43,256 bases of DNA, from the NCBI RefSeq assembly GCF_000006405.1, contig NW_003206506.1, positions 21,426 through 64,681 of the forward strand, given 5' to 3'. Source of the stretch: Perkinsus marinus ATCC 50983. Its lineage: Eukaryota; Perkinsozoa; Perkinsida; Perkinsidae. The notes under the pieces are model-generated. The model saw only the letters and a program-made list of their open reading frames with translations, was not told the DNA's origin and made no database searches. The position numbers were made by a program, and so were the translations under genes. Positions 10,565 through 21,460 of the stretch are shown piece by piece. The stretch's first letter is position 1. Each line of letters starts with the position of its first letter.

Positions 10565-10623
10565 AGCTTCGTTCAGTAAGCGAATGCTCCTGATTGAAGA
10601 GCATTCGCTCGCTGAACGAAACT
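10565..10623. repeat. Long hairpin (25-bp arms)
   Basis: Arms at 10565-10589 and 10599-10623 match at 22 of 25 positions around a 9-nt loop. The hairpin lies beside the decayed YccF unit at 10640-10807. It could be a transcription terminator-like structure or the trace of a small foldback insertion. Confidence 0.7.
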
Positions 10624-10639
10624 TGATTCGTTCTCGAAC

Positions 10640-10807
10640 TTGTCTCAACCTCATGTTCGGGTCCACGAGCTTGCAGTGTTGAATGGGAAAGGGAATTCCA
10701 ATGATACATGTGAACAATATCACGCCGCAGATGATCTCGAGGATAGCAATTATAATGCCGGGAATCCACCACAGACAGTTGCATATACTATCATAATGAT
10801 ATAGCAT
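10640..10807 (-). pseudogene. YccF fossil, second unit only
   Basis: The minus strand reads CNCLWWIPGIIIAILEIICG followed by CIIGIPFPIQHCKL, an obvious second YccF unit. No first unit is found upstream, and after CKL the sequence leaves the family at the hairpin. I see no start codon context or splice partner, so it is a remnant of a former tandem copy. Confidence 0.7.
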
Positions 10808-10809
10808 AA

Positions 10810-11585
10810 TTTACCGCCTTTGTCGATCGTCTAACGATCATAGCAGTCCGCTACCGTGACATACAGGTCATGTCAGACATGGCGGCTCGGGCGAGCGTGA
10901 GTCCCTAGGATAAGATTCAGACTCCGGAAGTTTCACTCAGGATTCGAAAGGTAGGAATGCAAACACACCTCTTTTTTCAGTTGAAAGCTTAGCGAGGCGC
11001 AGTGACATTGAAGTGAACATTGTAACGAGAGTGTACAAGACCAGAATCCACCGCGCAGAGCGGGCAAGCAAGCACGCACACACACATACATGTGTACGTG
11101 TACGACCGTCTCATAGAAATTAATCTAACAATCACCTGGTTGCACGGAGATCAAAAGTGCACCACTGACCCCGCATGTTTCAACCACATTCATACGACCG
11201 TAAGAGGATGTGCGCCGGGATCACATCGGCCACTACTGAATGAGAGAAAGACATCAGTGTTAAAGTCTACCGTAATGAAGACCAAACGGAGAACTTGCAT
11301 AAAATTGACGTGAAAAGTCCTTAATGGGACCTCATCAGCTAACTTCACTACACAGAACGGATAATTCGCTCGGGAATATGCTAGATACGACGAGTTCTGA
11401 TTGCAATTGTTCGAGTTGTGCCGTTTCTGATCAAGAACTGGATGATTCTGCATCAACTTGGAAGAACTCAAGATTGTGCTGCATGAAACCCTGATATCGA
11501 AGCTAATAGCGTTTGATACAAAATGATTATATTAAAATTCGATTCTGCGGAAGAATTCACCGGATTCTTGCCAATTCCAAGTAAA
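10810..11585. other. Intergenic stretch
   Basis: No gene recognised. A short CA-rich tract lies at about 11070-11100. The rest may contain the promoter of YccF copy 1. Confidence 0.4.
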
Positions 11586-12084
11586 CTAGACGTTGATCAC
11601 CTCCACAGCGACAACCTTGTCTGCAGTAACCTCGAGGCCAAACGGTGAGAAAGCCAGCCTAGCCAGCTTGCAGTACTGAAACCCGAATGGAATGCCAATT
11701 ATAGAGATAAAGCAAAGCACTGCCGAGAATATATTGAAAATAGCGATAATTAAACCAGGAATGAACCACAGACAGTTTCCGAGACAGTTGCATGCGCAAC
11801 AGGCAGAATTGCCTTTCTCTTCAACCTGATCAAACAAACGGGTTTACGTGAGAAGGAGACGATAACCGTTCAGTGCTCACCCGATAGCCAAACGGTATGA
11901 ACGACAACTTAGCCATTTTGAAGCACTGCAGGCCACATGGAATACCAATGATAGTGATGCAGAATACACAGCCAAAGAAGAGCCACCAGAGGGCCGCGAC
12001 CCAGCCACCGACCAGTATCCATAAGATATTGCACGTCCAATGACCACAGCCTCGACGATCTTCGACTTTGAAAACTTCAGCCAT
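11586..12084 (-). CDS. YccF-type two-repeat membrane protein, copy 2
   Basis: Exons 12084-11881 and 11825-11586 with a 55-bp intron give 147 residues. The first exon has exactly the same length (204 nt) as in copy 1 and begins with the same MAEVF word, followed by VEDRRGCG. Both YccF units are complete (ITIIGIPCGLQCFKMAKLSF and SIIGIPFGFQYCKLARLAF). Exon 1 is more similar to copy 1 than the intron and flanks are, so coding sequence has been kept under constraint after duplication. Predicted integral membrane protein; function unknown. Confidence 0.87.
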
Positions 12085-12214
12085 GTGACTGCGAGAAGGA
12101 CAAAATGAAGCTGAATGCAGCTGGATGTTCCCGACTCCCAATAAGGGTACTATCCTACTGCTGCTAGTTACCGAGAAACAGTTAAAAGAAAAGGTTGAAC
12201 CACCCATGAACACA

Positions 12215-12325
12215 GATCGGTAGAATAATACCACAAACAGATGTCACTGATATTACAGCAAGAATGATCTCAAAGATAGCAAATACAATGCTGGGAGACT
12301 CTGGCATATAGTTGCAGAACTAGCC
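12215..12325 (-). pseudogene. YccF fossil, second-unit scrap
   Basis: The minus strand contains a run like LPSIVFAIFEIILAVI with a weak match to the second-unit pattern IIAIFEIICAVI seen elsewhere in the window. The IGIP signature is lost. It sits just upstream of copy 2, where a neighbouring copy would be expected. Low but real similarity. Confidence 0.45.
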
Positions 12326-12329
12326 ACTA

Positions 12330-13094
12330 TCACGTAAAAAGACACCTCGTCTTTCAATAACCTGACCGTCTCTAAACTCTAGGTCACAGAGCAAATACAC
12401 GAGAGTCATGCGGGACAGAGCGGATGTGTAAACTATGCTAGAAAGCTCAGCTAGATTTCAAGGAATGCCAAAATTGTATTCCAGAACTCAGTACTGATGC
12501 ACCCCATCAGAGAAAGTGCATTACGGTAATGCACCACCCCATCAAGAATGCTAGCACTGTGTGACGCAGGTTGCGTTAAGGACGATTACAGCATACATGT
12601 AGGGGCCTTCCACTGGTGCGGAGAAGAACATCACGACACTCGTTGAGACCGACTCCTTCCACTTAGCACCGGACCGTATATTTCTACAACGACTATATTT
12701 CTACCACAAGCATCATCTCCGAGATTCGAAAAGTCCATAACGCTAAGATTTGACCTCCCTGATACCGAGGCTAGCGCTCTTAACGGCGACCTAATCAGTA
12801 CTATTGATTAGGATTCCCCCGAAGCCGATTGCGTTACGCATCTCTTGCTTCGCTTTTAAAAGTAAGTTTTTCACACAAATTCGCCATAGCTATACATCGG
12901 TTCACACATATTGTTATTTGCCCAAGAGCCCCGCTTCCGTCCCCATAATTCTGACGCAAACTAGCCCGATCAGGTTTCATGCACTTGAGCGGAAGATGTT
13001 CATTCGTCTGAGACGAATCGTCTCCGTAACGCCACAGTATGAGCATTTCTCATCATGAATACCTGCACAATAGCCGGGCCTGTATTCGTTTTCT
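12330..13094. other. Intergenic stretch
   Basis: No gene, RNA or clear repeat could be supported here. Confidence 0.4.
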
Positions 13095-13345
13095 TCAGCG
13101 GCCTTGATGTCTTTTCCCGCGTTGAGGGTTACTTGGAAAACCCAAGAGTTATCCGCTGATCAGCACGCGTTCGAACCTCGAAGCCAGGAAAAGAGTTCCT
13201 TTCCCAGCTAGATCAAGTTGCATGGGATATCCTCCCTCCTTAGCATAGGTATGGGCCATACAATGTGGCCCACACGAAGCAGTGCACATCAGTGATGGGC
13301 ACAGGCCTTCTCGTAGTAGAGCTTAGGAGTATTGCCAACATGCAA
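13095..13345 (-). pseudogene. Decayed duplicate of the alpha-mannosidase 3' end
   Basis: This stretch aligns for about 250 bp with 14018-14278, the penultimate part of the alpha-mannosidase gene just upstream on the minus strand. Shared words include CCCGCGTTGAGGGTTAC, CGCTGATCAGCACGCGTTCG and TAGAGCTTAGGAGTATTG. It has small deletions and substitutions relative to the intact copy and lacks the conserved C-terminal end. It is a relic of a tandem copy or of an unequal exchange. Confidence 0.85.
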
Positions 13346-13349
13346 TGAT

Positions 13350-13863
13350 CAAAGATTGATCATCAACGCGTTTATCTACAACAACCCCGAGCTACGACTC
13401 TACGTCTCGTGTATCCCGCGGAACGGTTAAGTCCCGAGGTGAGGTGTACAGAGCGTTGGAGATCATCGTAGTTTCGTGGGGCTGTAGTACTTGGATAAAA
13501 AGTGATCCATGACCCTATTGGGAGCTGTTCACCGACGAGCCGCGGCAGCCTCCCCCCCATTGAAATATGCGAGCCGACCAACGACTAGTCAATGCAGACA
13601 ATTTAGGTTGATGACGAATGTATGTGAACCTTCTCCTCTCAATACGAAATCCATCATACAACAGACATTCTTACTTGCTTAACTACAACACCTTCCTCAG
13701 ATAAAATTAACGAAAAGGTAAGCTACGTTACTGATGTTGAATGAAATATTTTCGTGTTGATAGTTTTCCTAGTCCCGGGAAAACATCATTCCAGCGAAAT
13801 CAAGATTCAAGAAAATAAACTCTTCAGAAAGTACATACTGTAAGATGGGCTGAGTTGTGTGTA
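13350..13863. other. Intergenic stretch below the mannosidase stop
   Basis: No gene recognised. It should hold the 3' untranslated region of the mannosidase. Confidence 0.4.
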
Positions 13864-16800
13864 TCACAAGAGCAATGAAACGATGAAAGTGCGGATCTGC
13901 AGAGGCTGAAGCTCCACGTTTCCCCAATCAACTGCGAGGCCGCTGTGACCTCCTCCATCATAAACGGGGCTTTGACTTTGAACCCCGTGCGCGGACCATT
14001 TCAATCGTTCCTCCTCAGCGGTCTCGATGTCTCTGCCCGCGTTGAGGGTTACCTGAGGAGCCAAGGCGTTCAGATCCGCTGATCAGCACGCGTTCGAACC
14101 TCGAAGCCGGGACCTAGCTCAAAGTCTTTCAAGAGAGTTCCTTTCCCAGCTAGATCAAGTTGGACGGGGGCACCTCCCTCCTCCTGAGCATAAGTATGGG
14201 CCACGCGAAGCAATGCACATCGGCGATCGGCACAGGCCTTCTCATAGTAGAGCTTAGGAGTATTGTTGACATGCAACACCTCCAGCGTTAGAATTTGGAT
14301 CTCTTGGGGAAAATGCTTGGAAGCTTTTAGCCCCGCAAGAGAGGACCAGTTATCGGCTTTAGGCGGGTTCTTGGGATCATCATGAGCGAAGACAGGCAGA
14401 AGAGGCAGACGGACCTGACGTCAGTCCATGCGGCTGTAGATGGGCTGAAGCGGCCACCTGGTGAGCCATCTCTCGATAGTTGTCGTGGGACTCTTCTTCG
14501 GTCGTCGACGTTCTCATGGGCTCTAGCAGGAGGCGCGTCTCACCCGTTACCAATTTAGGCAGGCACAATGACTCTACACAGTCTACCTCATCCAAAGGCT
14601 CTCCTAAAATAACTCGTCCTAAGCTCGCCATCCCACTCTCTCACCAACGCCTCGGCCATCGTCAACTAGCGTTCTCCTATGGATCATTATCTCGAGTTGG
14701 CCTGGTAGCAGTGAGGCTCCACCATGAGCTCGATCGGGCACAAGAGTGAGCTAGGGACACTACTATGAGCACGTACTCGATGCTGGGTGCCTACCTGCCG
14801 AGCGTTACTCCCTTCACCGACCTGATCGGAAATCCTCAGGCCTGAGTTAATCGGGTAATAGTTCATGGCCACGGGATCGGTAACATTCAGCTGCCAATCC
14901 TTGCGGTAGTTGACCCTGAGAATTAATATAACTCCTCCAAGCACGTCAAGTACCTCACCTGCGATGTACCCAATCCCTACCGTTGCTGTCCGTGACGAAG
15001 TCTCCATCATGATTATTGATGTCCGTGTCCAGTAGCTACGTGGGAGCAACCTGGTCTACACCACAGCCCTCTGTACTTACAAGGACGGCCTCCTTCCCAA
15101 CACCGTCGCCAACGTCGATCGCCACATCCCACGATATCACCACAGCAGACTCCTTCGGCGAGATGCTCAAAGATAAGCTCCCGATGAGAGCTGGCGAATC
15201 TCCCTCATCCTCTTTCTCTAATGATTGTTGAGCAATATTCACCCGCAGTGTATTCCCATCATCAGCTTGGCCCATGAGCATCTAAAAGTCGTCCAAACTC
15301 GTTGCCTTAGCAAGGATATGATCACAGCAATTTCCCCCTCATGGGCCCCTCTCCCTTTCGCTAACTCGTCCCTACGCATTCTACTAGCACCTTGCTTACT
15401 GTAGGACTGAAGGCCACCTCCGGTCGGCAGGATCGAATCGATCTAACATATGGTGCCTCCGGACAATCGGGTCGGAATATGTAGGCCCCCGAGGCTTGGC
15501 CTTGACGTCCGTAAATGTCACCGCCATAACCCACAGAGCTTTCATAGTATGCAAGGGTGACGTTAAACTTTACCTGGGGGGGGTTGAAGATACGAAACTG
15601 CCCGGAACCCACCTCTAAACCAGCCTTCAAGTTCTTCAAAGTGAAGCGGTACGGTCCCCCACTGCCCCCATCTCCTTGATAAAATAGCTTATAGTTTTCG
15701 TTGCCAACAGTTGTTCTGGACGGGGCAGAGAACCGGCCACTAGGCTGTTGCTCTTGTTGTGGGCAGGTTGCTGTGTGCCCGTTGGCTCCGGAAGTGATCC
15801 TGTTGAAAGTAGCTCATCTACAGAATTTTCAGTTCGATTGAAATTCCAAGCCTAATTATTAAGAAAATACCAATTGCTCCAATAACGTATACAAATTGCT
15901 GATAAATCGCCCAAGAGTTCATCGAGTTACCCTCCTCATTAACAGAGGAATACGAATCACATTCATCAGTTGTAGGGGACGACCTCGAGACTGACAGTAG
16001 CAACGAGCTATTTTCGAGGGGGGCCTCTCGGTACATCACATTAAATTTGAATCACTATTGGGTAATATTTCGATACTCTGGCTGAATTGTTAAAGTGATG
16101 GAAAGTTCCATTTTCAATTAGAGCTGGGAATGCTGTAGTAGCATTGGTTGGGCGCCTTCTACCGGTAGATTGCCGACCCCATTGGAGGGACATCCTCTGC
16201 TGTGAAATATAGTGTAGGGGTAGGGGTGCCACGATGGTGGTCGTTATCAGTCACCCAGCTCTGGTCATGGTGAGAGGAATGAGTCGTCGATATCATAGAG
16301 GAGCTCCTACCTTTACACTCTGCCTGCTTGCCGCCTTCTCAACAGCGACTGCCACCCCTTGGCAGTGGCGCTTCAATGACCCCATGATGCTTCTCTGAAC
16401 CGAATGACGCTCGATACTATCATCAGCCTCGGGGGACTCCGCTTTTTGCTTCGGTGACGCAATGGGCACCGATACGNNNNNNNNNNNNNNNNNNNNNNNN
16501 NNNNNNNNNNNNNNNNNNNNNNNNNNNNNNNNNNNNNNNNNNNNNNNNNNNNNNNNNNNNNNNNNNNNNNNNNNNNAGTACCTCACCTGCGATGTACCCA
16601 ATCCCTACCGTTGCTGTCCGTGACGAAGTCTCCATCATGATTATTGATGTCCGTGTCCAGTAGCTACGTGGGAGCAACCTGGTCTACACCACAGCCCTCT
16701 GTACTTACAAGGACGGCCTCCTTCCCAAAACCGTCGCCAACGTCGATCGCCACATCCCACGATATCACCACAGCAGACTCCTTCGGCGGGATGCTCAAAG

Positions 16801-19800
16801 ATAAGCTCCCGATCAGAGCTGGCGAATCTCCCTCATCCTCTTCCTCTAATGATTGTTGAGCAATATTCAACCGCAGTGTATTCCCATCATCAGCTTGGCC
16901 CCTGAGCATCTGAAAGTTATCCAAACTCGTTGTCTTAGCAAGGATATGCTCACAGCAATACCCCCTCATGGGCCTCGCCCCCATCCGCTAACGACACCTT
17001 CAAGATTAACAATTGAAAGAACAAATTAGATGAATGAAACTTGATTCTCGACGAGTGAAAGGAGTTTCTCACGAAATGAAAGTTCAAATTCGAAATAAAA
17101 GTTCAATTTTCGTAAACCAGTCGAAAATGAAAGTTCAAATTCGTAAATGAAATGCTCTACGGGCTGCACCGTAATGCCGAACAGTACAGTGCAATTCACA
17201 AACTTGCAACGGAGGATTTTCAGAGATTCAAACCGGGAGATTGTTCGGGTTCGATTCCCCGACGGAGAATGTCCATTACCCTTCTGATGATATCGGAAGG
17301 ATAATGGGGTCGGCACATGTTCGGTTCGGTTTTCGAACCGCCGAACCGGACTAGCCGAAGCGAACTTTGATGGACCGAATACCGAACCGGACCAAACTTC
17401 TACGAAAAGTTCGGGTTTCGGCGGGTTACATCGGTCCCGGACCGACGGGCCGACGGACCGACGGGACCCAACACTCCGGAGAGCCACTCGTGAAGTGCAC
17501 TCTGTGCAATAACTGTTCACATTTGATAAGTACCTCGAGCAGTCTTCGCACATTGTGCGAGTTGTCAACCCGTGGAGTGTGAATAGCGCATATCGAGATG
17601 TGGTGAAAGTGAGCTTTCATTGGTCGAAATTGGTCTTGTGTTCGACGAATTTGAACTTGCGTTTCCGAATTCATAAATTTTATTCACGAATTTGAAATTT
17701 CACTTTCGACCGGTCTACGAAAATCGAGCTTTCATTTCGAATTTGAACTTTCACTTCGTGAAAAACACCTTTCACTCGTCGAAAATCAAATTTCATCTAT
17801 CCAAATGGTCCTTTCACTTGCTGAATTTGAGATTGAAAAGGTGTAGTCCCCACGCATTCTATTAGCAGCTTGCTTACTGTAGGAGTGATGGCCACCTCCG
17901 GTCGGCAGGATCGAATCGATCTAACATATGGTGCCTCCGGACAATCGGGTCGGAATATGTAGGCCCCCGAGGCTTGGCCTTGACGTCCGTAAATGTCACT
18001 CCCATAACCCACAGAGCTTTCATAGTATGCAAGGGTGACGTTAAACTTGACCTGGGGGAGGTTGGAGATACGAAACTGCCCGGAACCCACCTCTAAACCA
18101 GCCTTTAAGTTCTTCAAAGTGAAGCGGTACGGTCCCCCACTGCCCCCATCTCCTTCATAAAATAGCTTGTAGTTTTCGTTGCCAACACTTGTTCTGGACG
18201 GGCCAGAGGACCGGCCACTAAGCTGTTGCTCTTGTTGTGGGCAGGTTGCTGTTTGCCCGTTGGCTCCGGAAGTGATCCTGTTGAAAGTAGCTCATCTACA
18301 GAATTTTCAGTTCGATTGAAGTTTCAAGCCTAATTTTCAAGAGAATACCCATTGCTCCAATAACGTATGCAAATTGCTGATAAATTGCCCAAGAGTTCAT
18401 CGAGTTACCCTCCTCATCAACAGAGGAATACGAATCACATTCATCAGTTGTAGGGGACGACCTTGAGACTGACAGTAGCAATGAGCTATTGTCGAGGGGG
18501 TCCTCTCGGTACATCACATTAAATTTGAATCACTATTGGATTAATCACTTTGGGTGATATTTCGATACTCTGGGTGAATTGTTAAAGCGATGGAAAGTTC
18601 CATTTTCAATTTGAGCTGGAAATGCTGTAGTAGTATTGGTTGGGCGCCTTGTACCGGTAGATTGCCGACCCCATTGGAGGGACATCCTCTGCTGTGAAGT
18701 ATAGTGTAGGGGCAGGGGTGCCACGATGGTGGTCGTTATCAGTCACCCAGCTCTGGTCATGGTGAGAGGAATGAGTCGTTGATAACATAGAGGAGCTCCT
18801 ACCTTTACACTCTGCCTGCTTGCCGCCTTCTCAACAGCGACTGCCACCCCTTGGCAGTGGCGCTTCAATGACCCCATAAGGCTTCTCTGAACCGAATGAC
18901 GCTCGATACTATCATCAGCCTCGGGAGACTCCGCTTCTTGCTTCGGTGACGCAATGGGCACCGATACGACGGAGGTGATGGGGTGACTAAGGGGATTGTA
19001 GACCGCTATCAAAACCGAGAAGGGTCTTGTCGAAAGTTCTTCGGTCCAGGAACATATACTCTCATTGAGGAGAGGGCAGTAGCCACCACCATTGGTAAGA
19101 CCAAACCTCGACATGGTCTCGGGGATGACAATGGATTCCATAACCTAGCAGGAGATGATGGTGCCCGACTGTGCAGGTGCCTTTTACCCCTTCTGTTGCC
19201 TCGTGCAGTTTCTTACAGTAGTCATCATCAACATGCTGCTTCTCGGTGCCAGTAATAGCATCATGATGCTGAGCTATACCAACAGCGTCGGTCATCCTCT
19301 CTAACACAACCGTGGTGGAGAAGTTCCTTCAGTCTCCTTCAACACACCAAGACTCCGGAGTTGATCCTGTTGAGCTCTGTGGACGGCTGTGGCCACCAAC
19401 TGCCTCGCGGCAGTATAAGTCCTACCCGCGCCTCGGACCATACCCTTAAAGTTGGGCCGAGATGTAAAGTATCTGGCCCTATTGTGATACCAGTCAGCGC
19501 CACGCATCCGTACCCGGTCCAATAAGCGTGACCGCCGTCGACGGCTTCTACGGTGCGCTTGGCCACATCCAGAACTTTCACGTACCCATCTCCGTAAGGG
19601 AAAAAGTCCTCATCGCTGTCTTTAATAGGGAGGCCGACACCACCATCATATTGCGCATGGCGGGACTTGATGTAGATCCTGTGAGGGATGACTTCAGCTG
19701 AGGTAAAAGGAATTGCGGCCTACCTCGGATTACTGTAGAAGACGTTGAGAATGTGACTGCTATCTCTCGGGTTGCTCAGCTGCTGGTCGGCCACTAACTT

Positions 19801-20599
19801 CGAATAGTGAATGAGCTTGTCCATGTTTTGAAACCAAGTCTTCGCCTGTTGGTAGTTGAAATCCATACCCTGACGGAGGGTTCATACACTACACAATGAG
19901 GCACCTCTGAGGTATACATATCAGACAAGATAGCGAACATGACTCCGTGGGAAATAGCCCTCATCCCCGGGGGACAGCGTAAAGAGGAAGCCGCTGCACA
20001 TGTTAGGTTCCACTCGGAACCTCGCCTCGAAAGTGCGACCGTCTCCTTTAGGTGAGTCACATCAGAATCCGTTCGCCCTCACCATCGTTAGGATGATATT
20101 CTGGCTTTTCCCACTCTCTCCGTTCACTGGGTTGTAAGACTTAGCCTGGTCAAAGCATATCTGTGAGGGCCCACAGTCTGAGACTGAGCCTTCCTGCCAG
20201 AGGAGGCCTCACATCGCGCAGGGAGTCCAACTTATGCGTGACGTTGACGTCCTCAAGCATGGGGTCATCCTGTACAGGTGGATCATAACCGAGCACATCG
20301 AAATTGAATCCTGTGGGAGGAGAGTACCTTGAGACTAGTTACCGTAAATGGTGAAGCCTGCTAACCTTACATGTGCATGAGCCCCATGAAAATCCCATCG
20401 AAGTTGTCAACGGTATGTGAACTATTCCCTTTCCTCGTGCGATATACCTGTAGACTTTTACACCGTCCATTTTGAATGGGAACGGGATCACCATCTCAAG
20501 AGCTCCAGTAGCCTCTCTTATCGCCATGTCTTGAGCATCAGCTCGGCCAACAAGCCAACCATCGAAGCACATCTAGAAACAGTCTGGTGTCAGCACTCG

Positions 20600-20648
<49 letters not shown>

Positions 20649-21460
20649 GGCACCTTTACCTCCCTAAAGGCTTTATTCTGGAAACTGGAGTGACCAAAGG
20701 GATCTATTTGCCATCCCACTCGAGGAGAGGCATCCGTGGAGAACTCTGTAGCGATCTTCAGTGCGCCTGAAGGTGGTCTTTAGCAAGCACGAGGCCAGCG
20801 TCGCTACCTGCAGTGTGTTGGTCGATGATATCAGTGTACAGAGTTGCGGCCTCATCGTTCATGACCCAACCAGCATTGATGAACTCGAGTCGGCCTTCAG
20901 CCACCAGTTGCCTCACGATTCTCTTTGTGGCTTGGGACTGTCGTCTCCACCATCGGACGAAGAACGCCTAGTGAGGCGGTGAGAGCTTCTAATGCAATAG
21001 ATCCTCACTATCTCGACGTAGATGAATTTTCTGTTTTTGTCCAGTTGTAGCTCGGCGATAACCGAATCTAGTATGAGCCCGACGTTAGCGTTCTGGATGG
21101 CGTTTCGGCTGCCTGAAACGGGGCAAATGTCCCCTAGCAGCTATAGGAGGGTCTACCAGCAAAGTACTGGTCTACAGTCTTCAACCATCCAAGGTCGTTA
21201 TGGGTGTGGGGAACCAAGTGTACCTTGGCAGCAAACTAGGAATCACCGAAGGCTCTATTTCAATCAGTGGCTACATTGATAACGCGGGGGTCATCAATGA
21301 TCGGACCACCACTGGTGTTGTATGGCCCTCCGGGCGAGAGTGGTATTTCCATAAGGTTACCGTCCACCCTCAGCATCGTGGTCTTAGCCTCTCTGCTGGT
21401 ATCATCGACGGCTGTGGCGATCGCTGTCAAGAGTAGGATGAAGTGAAGTACGATCGCCAT
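13864..21460 (-). CDS. Lysosomal-type alpha-mannosidase (GH38), middle part duplicated around an assembly gap
   Basis: Acid alpha-mannosidase of glycoside hydrolase family 38, which trims mannose from N-glycans in lysosome-like compartments. It starts at 21460 with a signal peptide ([17 protein letters not shown]). Family landmarks follow in order on the minus strand: [16 protein letters not shown] (zinc His and Asp) at about 21237-21190, FFVRWW and [12 protein letters not shown] at about 20960-20830, WQIDPFGHS (nucleophile Asp, zinc ligand) at about 20710, YADG/WTGYFTSRP near 19550-19450, [10 protein letters not shown] (zinc His) at about 19270, [33 protein letters not shown], and the terminal LQPLQIRTF near 13890. 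There are many short introns. The segment 16577-18968 is repeated as 14949-16476 with a 100-N gap between, so the printed order cannot encode one normal enzyme. Collapsing one copy restores the usual domain order. All four metal-site motifs lie outside the duplicated part. Confidence 0.9.
14949..16476 (-). repeat. Duplicated mannosidase segment, copy B (no insertion)
   Basis: Aligns end to end with 16577-18968 apart from the 851-bp foldback element and a 16-nt indel near 18538. The two copies differ by scattered substitutions, by eye a few percent. The outer ends coincide exactly with the edges of the N gap. That pattern is expected when two haplotypes are placed in series by scaffolding. Confidence 0.9.
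16477..16576. other. Assembly gap (100 N)
   Basis: Exactly 100 unknown bases, the conventional filler for a gap of unknown size. The sequence on its left corresponds to 18968 and on its right to 14949. Confidence 0.99.
16994..17844. mobile_element. Foldback/MITE-like element with about 150-bp terminal inverted repeats
   Basis: Present in mannosidase copy A and absent from the matching site in copy B near 15366. The ends are ACACCTT (16994) and AAGGTGT (17844). The first and last 150 or so bases are inverted repeats of each other, including CGACGAGTGAAAGG and GAAAGTTCAAATTCG. The inverted repeats are themselves built from repeated units of the type TGAAAGTTCAAATTCG. The interior has GC-rich CGGTTCG/CGAACCG inverted words and a tRNA-like B box. 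No transposase frame is visible, so it is non-autonomous. No clean target-site duplication can be defined by eye. It lies in a gap between mannosidase exons, probably an intron. Confidence 0.85.
17205..17275 (+). repeat. tRNA-like B-box segment inside the foldback element
   Basis: Contains CGGGTTCGATTCCCCGAC, a near-consensus RNA polymerase III B box with flanking stem-like bases. I cannot fold a full cloverleaf, so I do not call a tRNA. It may be a captured SINE head. Confidence 0.4.
20600..20648 (-). repeat. (GTA)n microsatellite in a mannosidase intron
   Basis: About 16 perfect trinucleotide units, CTA on plus and GTA/TAG on minus. It lies inside an 87-bp intron (20659-20573) of the alpha-mannosidase. 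The tract begins about 10 nt after the GTAAAG donor and offers many extra GTAGTA donor-like sites. Confidence 0.85.

Larger units (their letters stand above)
16577..18968 (-). repeat. Duplicated mannosidase segment, copy A (with foldback insertion)
   Basis: Same exons and introns as copy B, with the foldback element at 16994-17844 inserted. It continues without a break into the 5' half of the gene to the right, whereas copy B continues into the 3' end to the left. Confidence 0.9.

Noticed and set aside
15818-16039. A small transmembrane protein on minus, also at 18296-18517
   Set aside because: Both copies lie where a mannosidase intron with a good donor and acceptor fits; the hydrophobic part is intronic in the best model.
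20417-20770. Plus-strand frame with a poly-leucine run
   Set aside because: It is the antisense of alpha-mannosidase exons; the leucines come from the CTA microsatellite.
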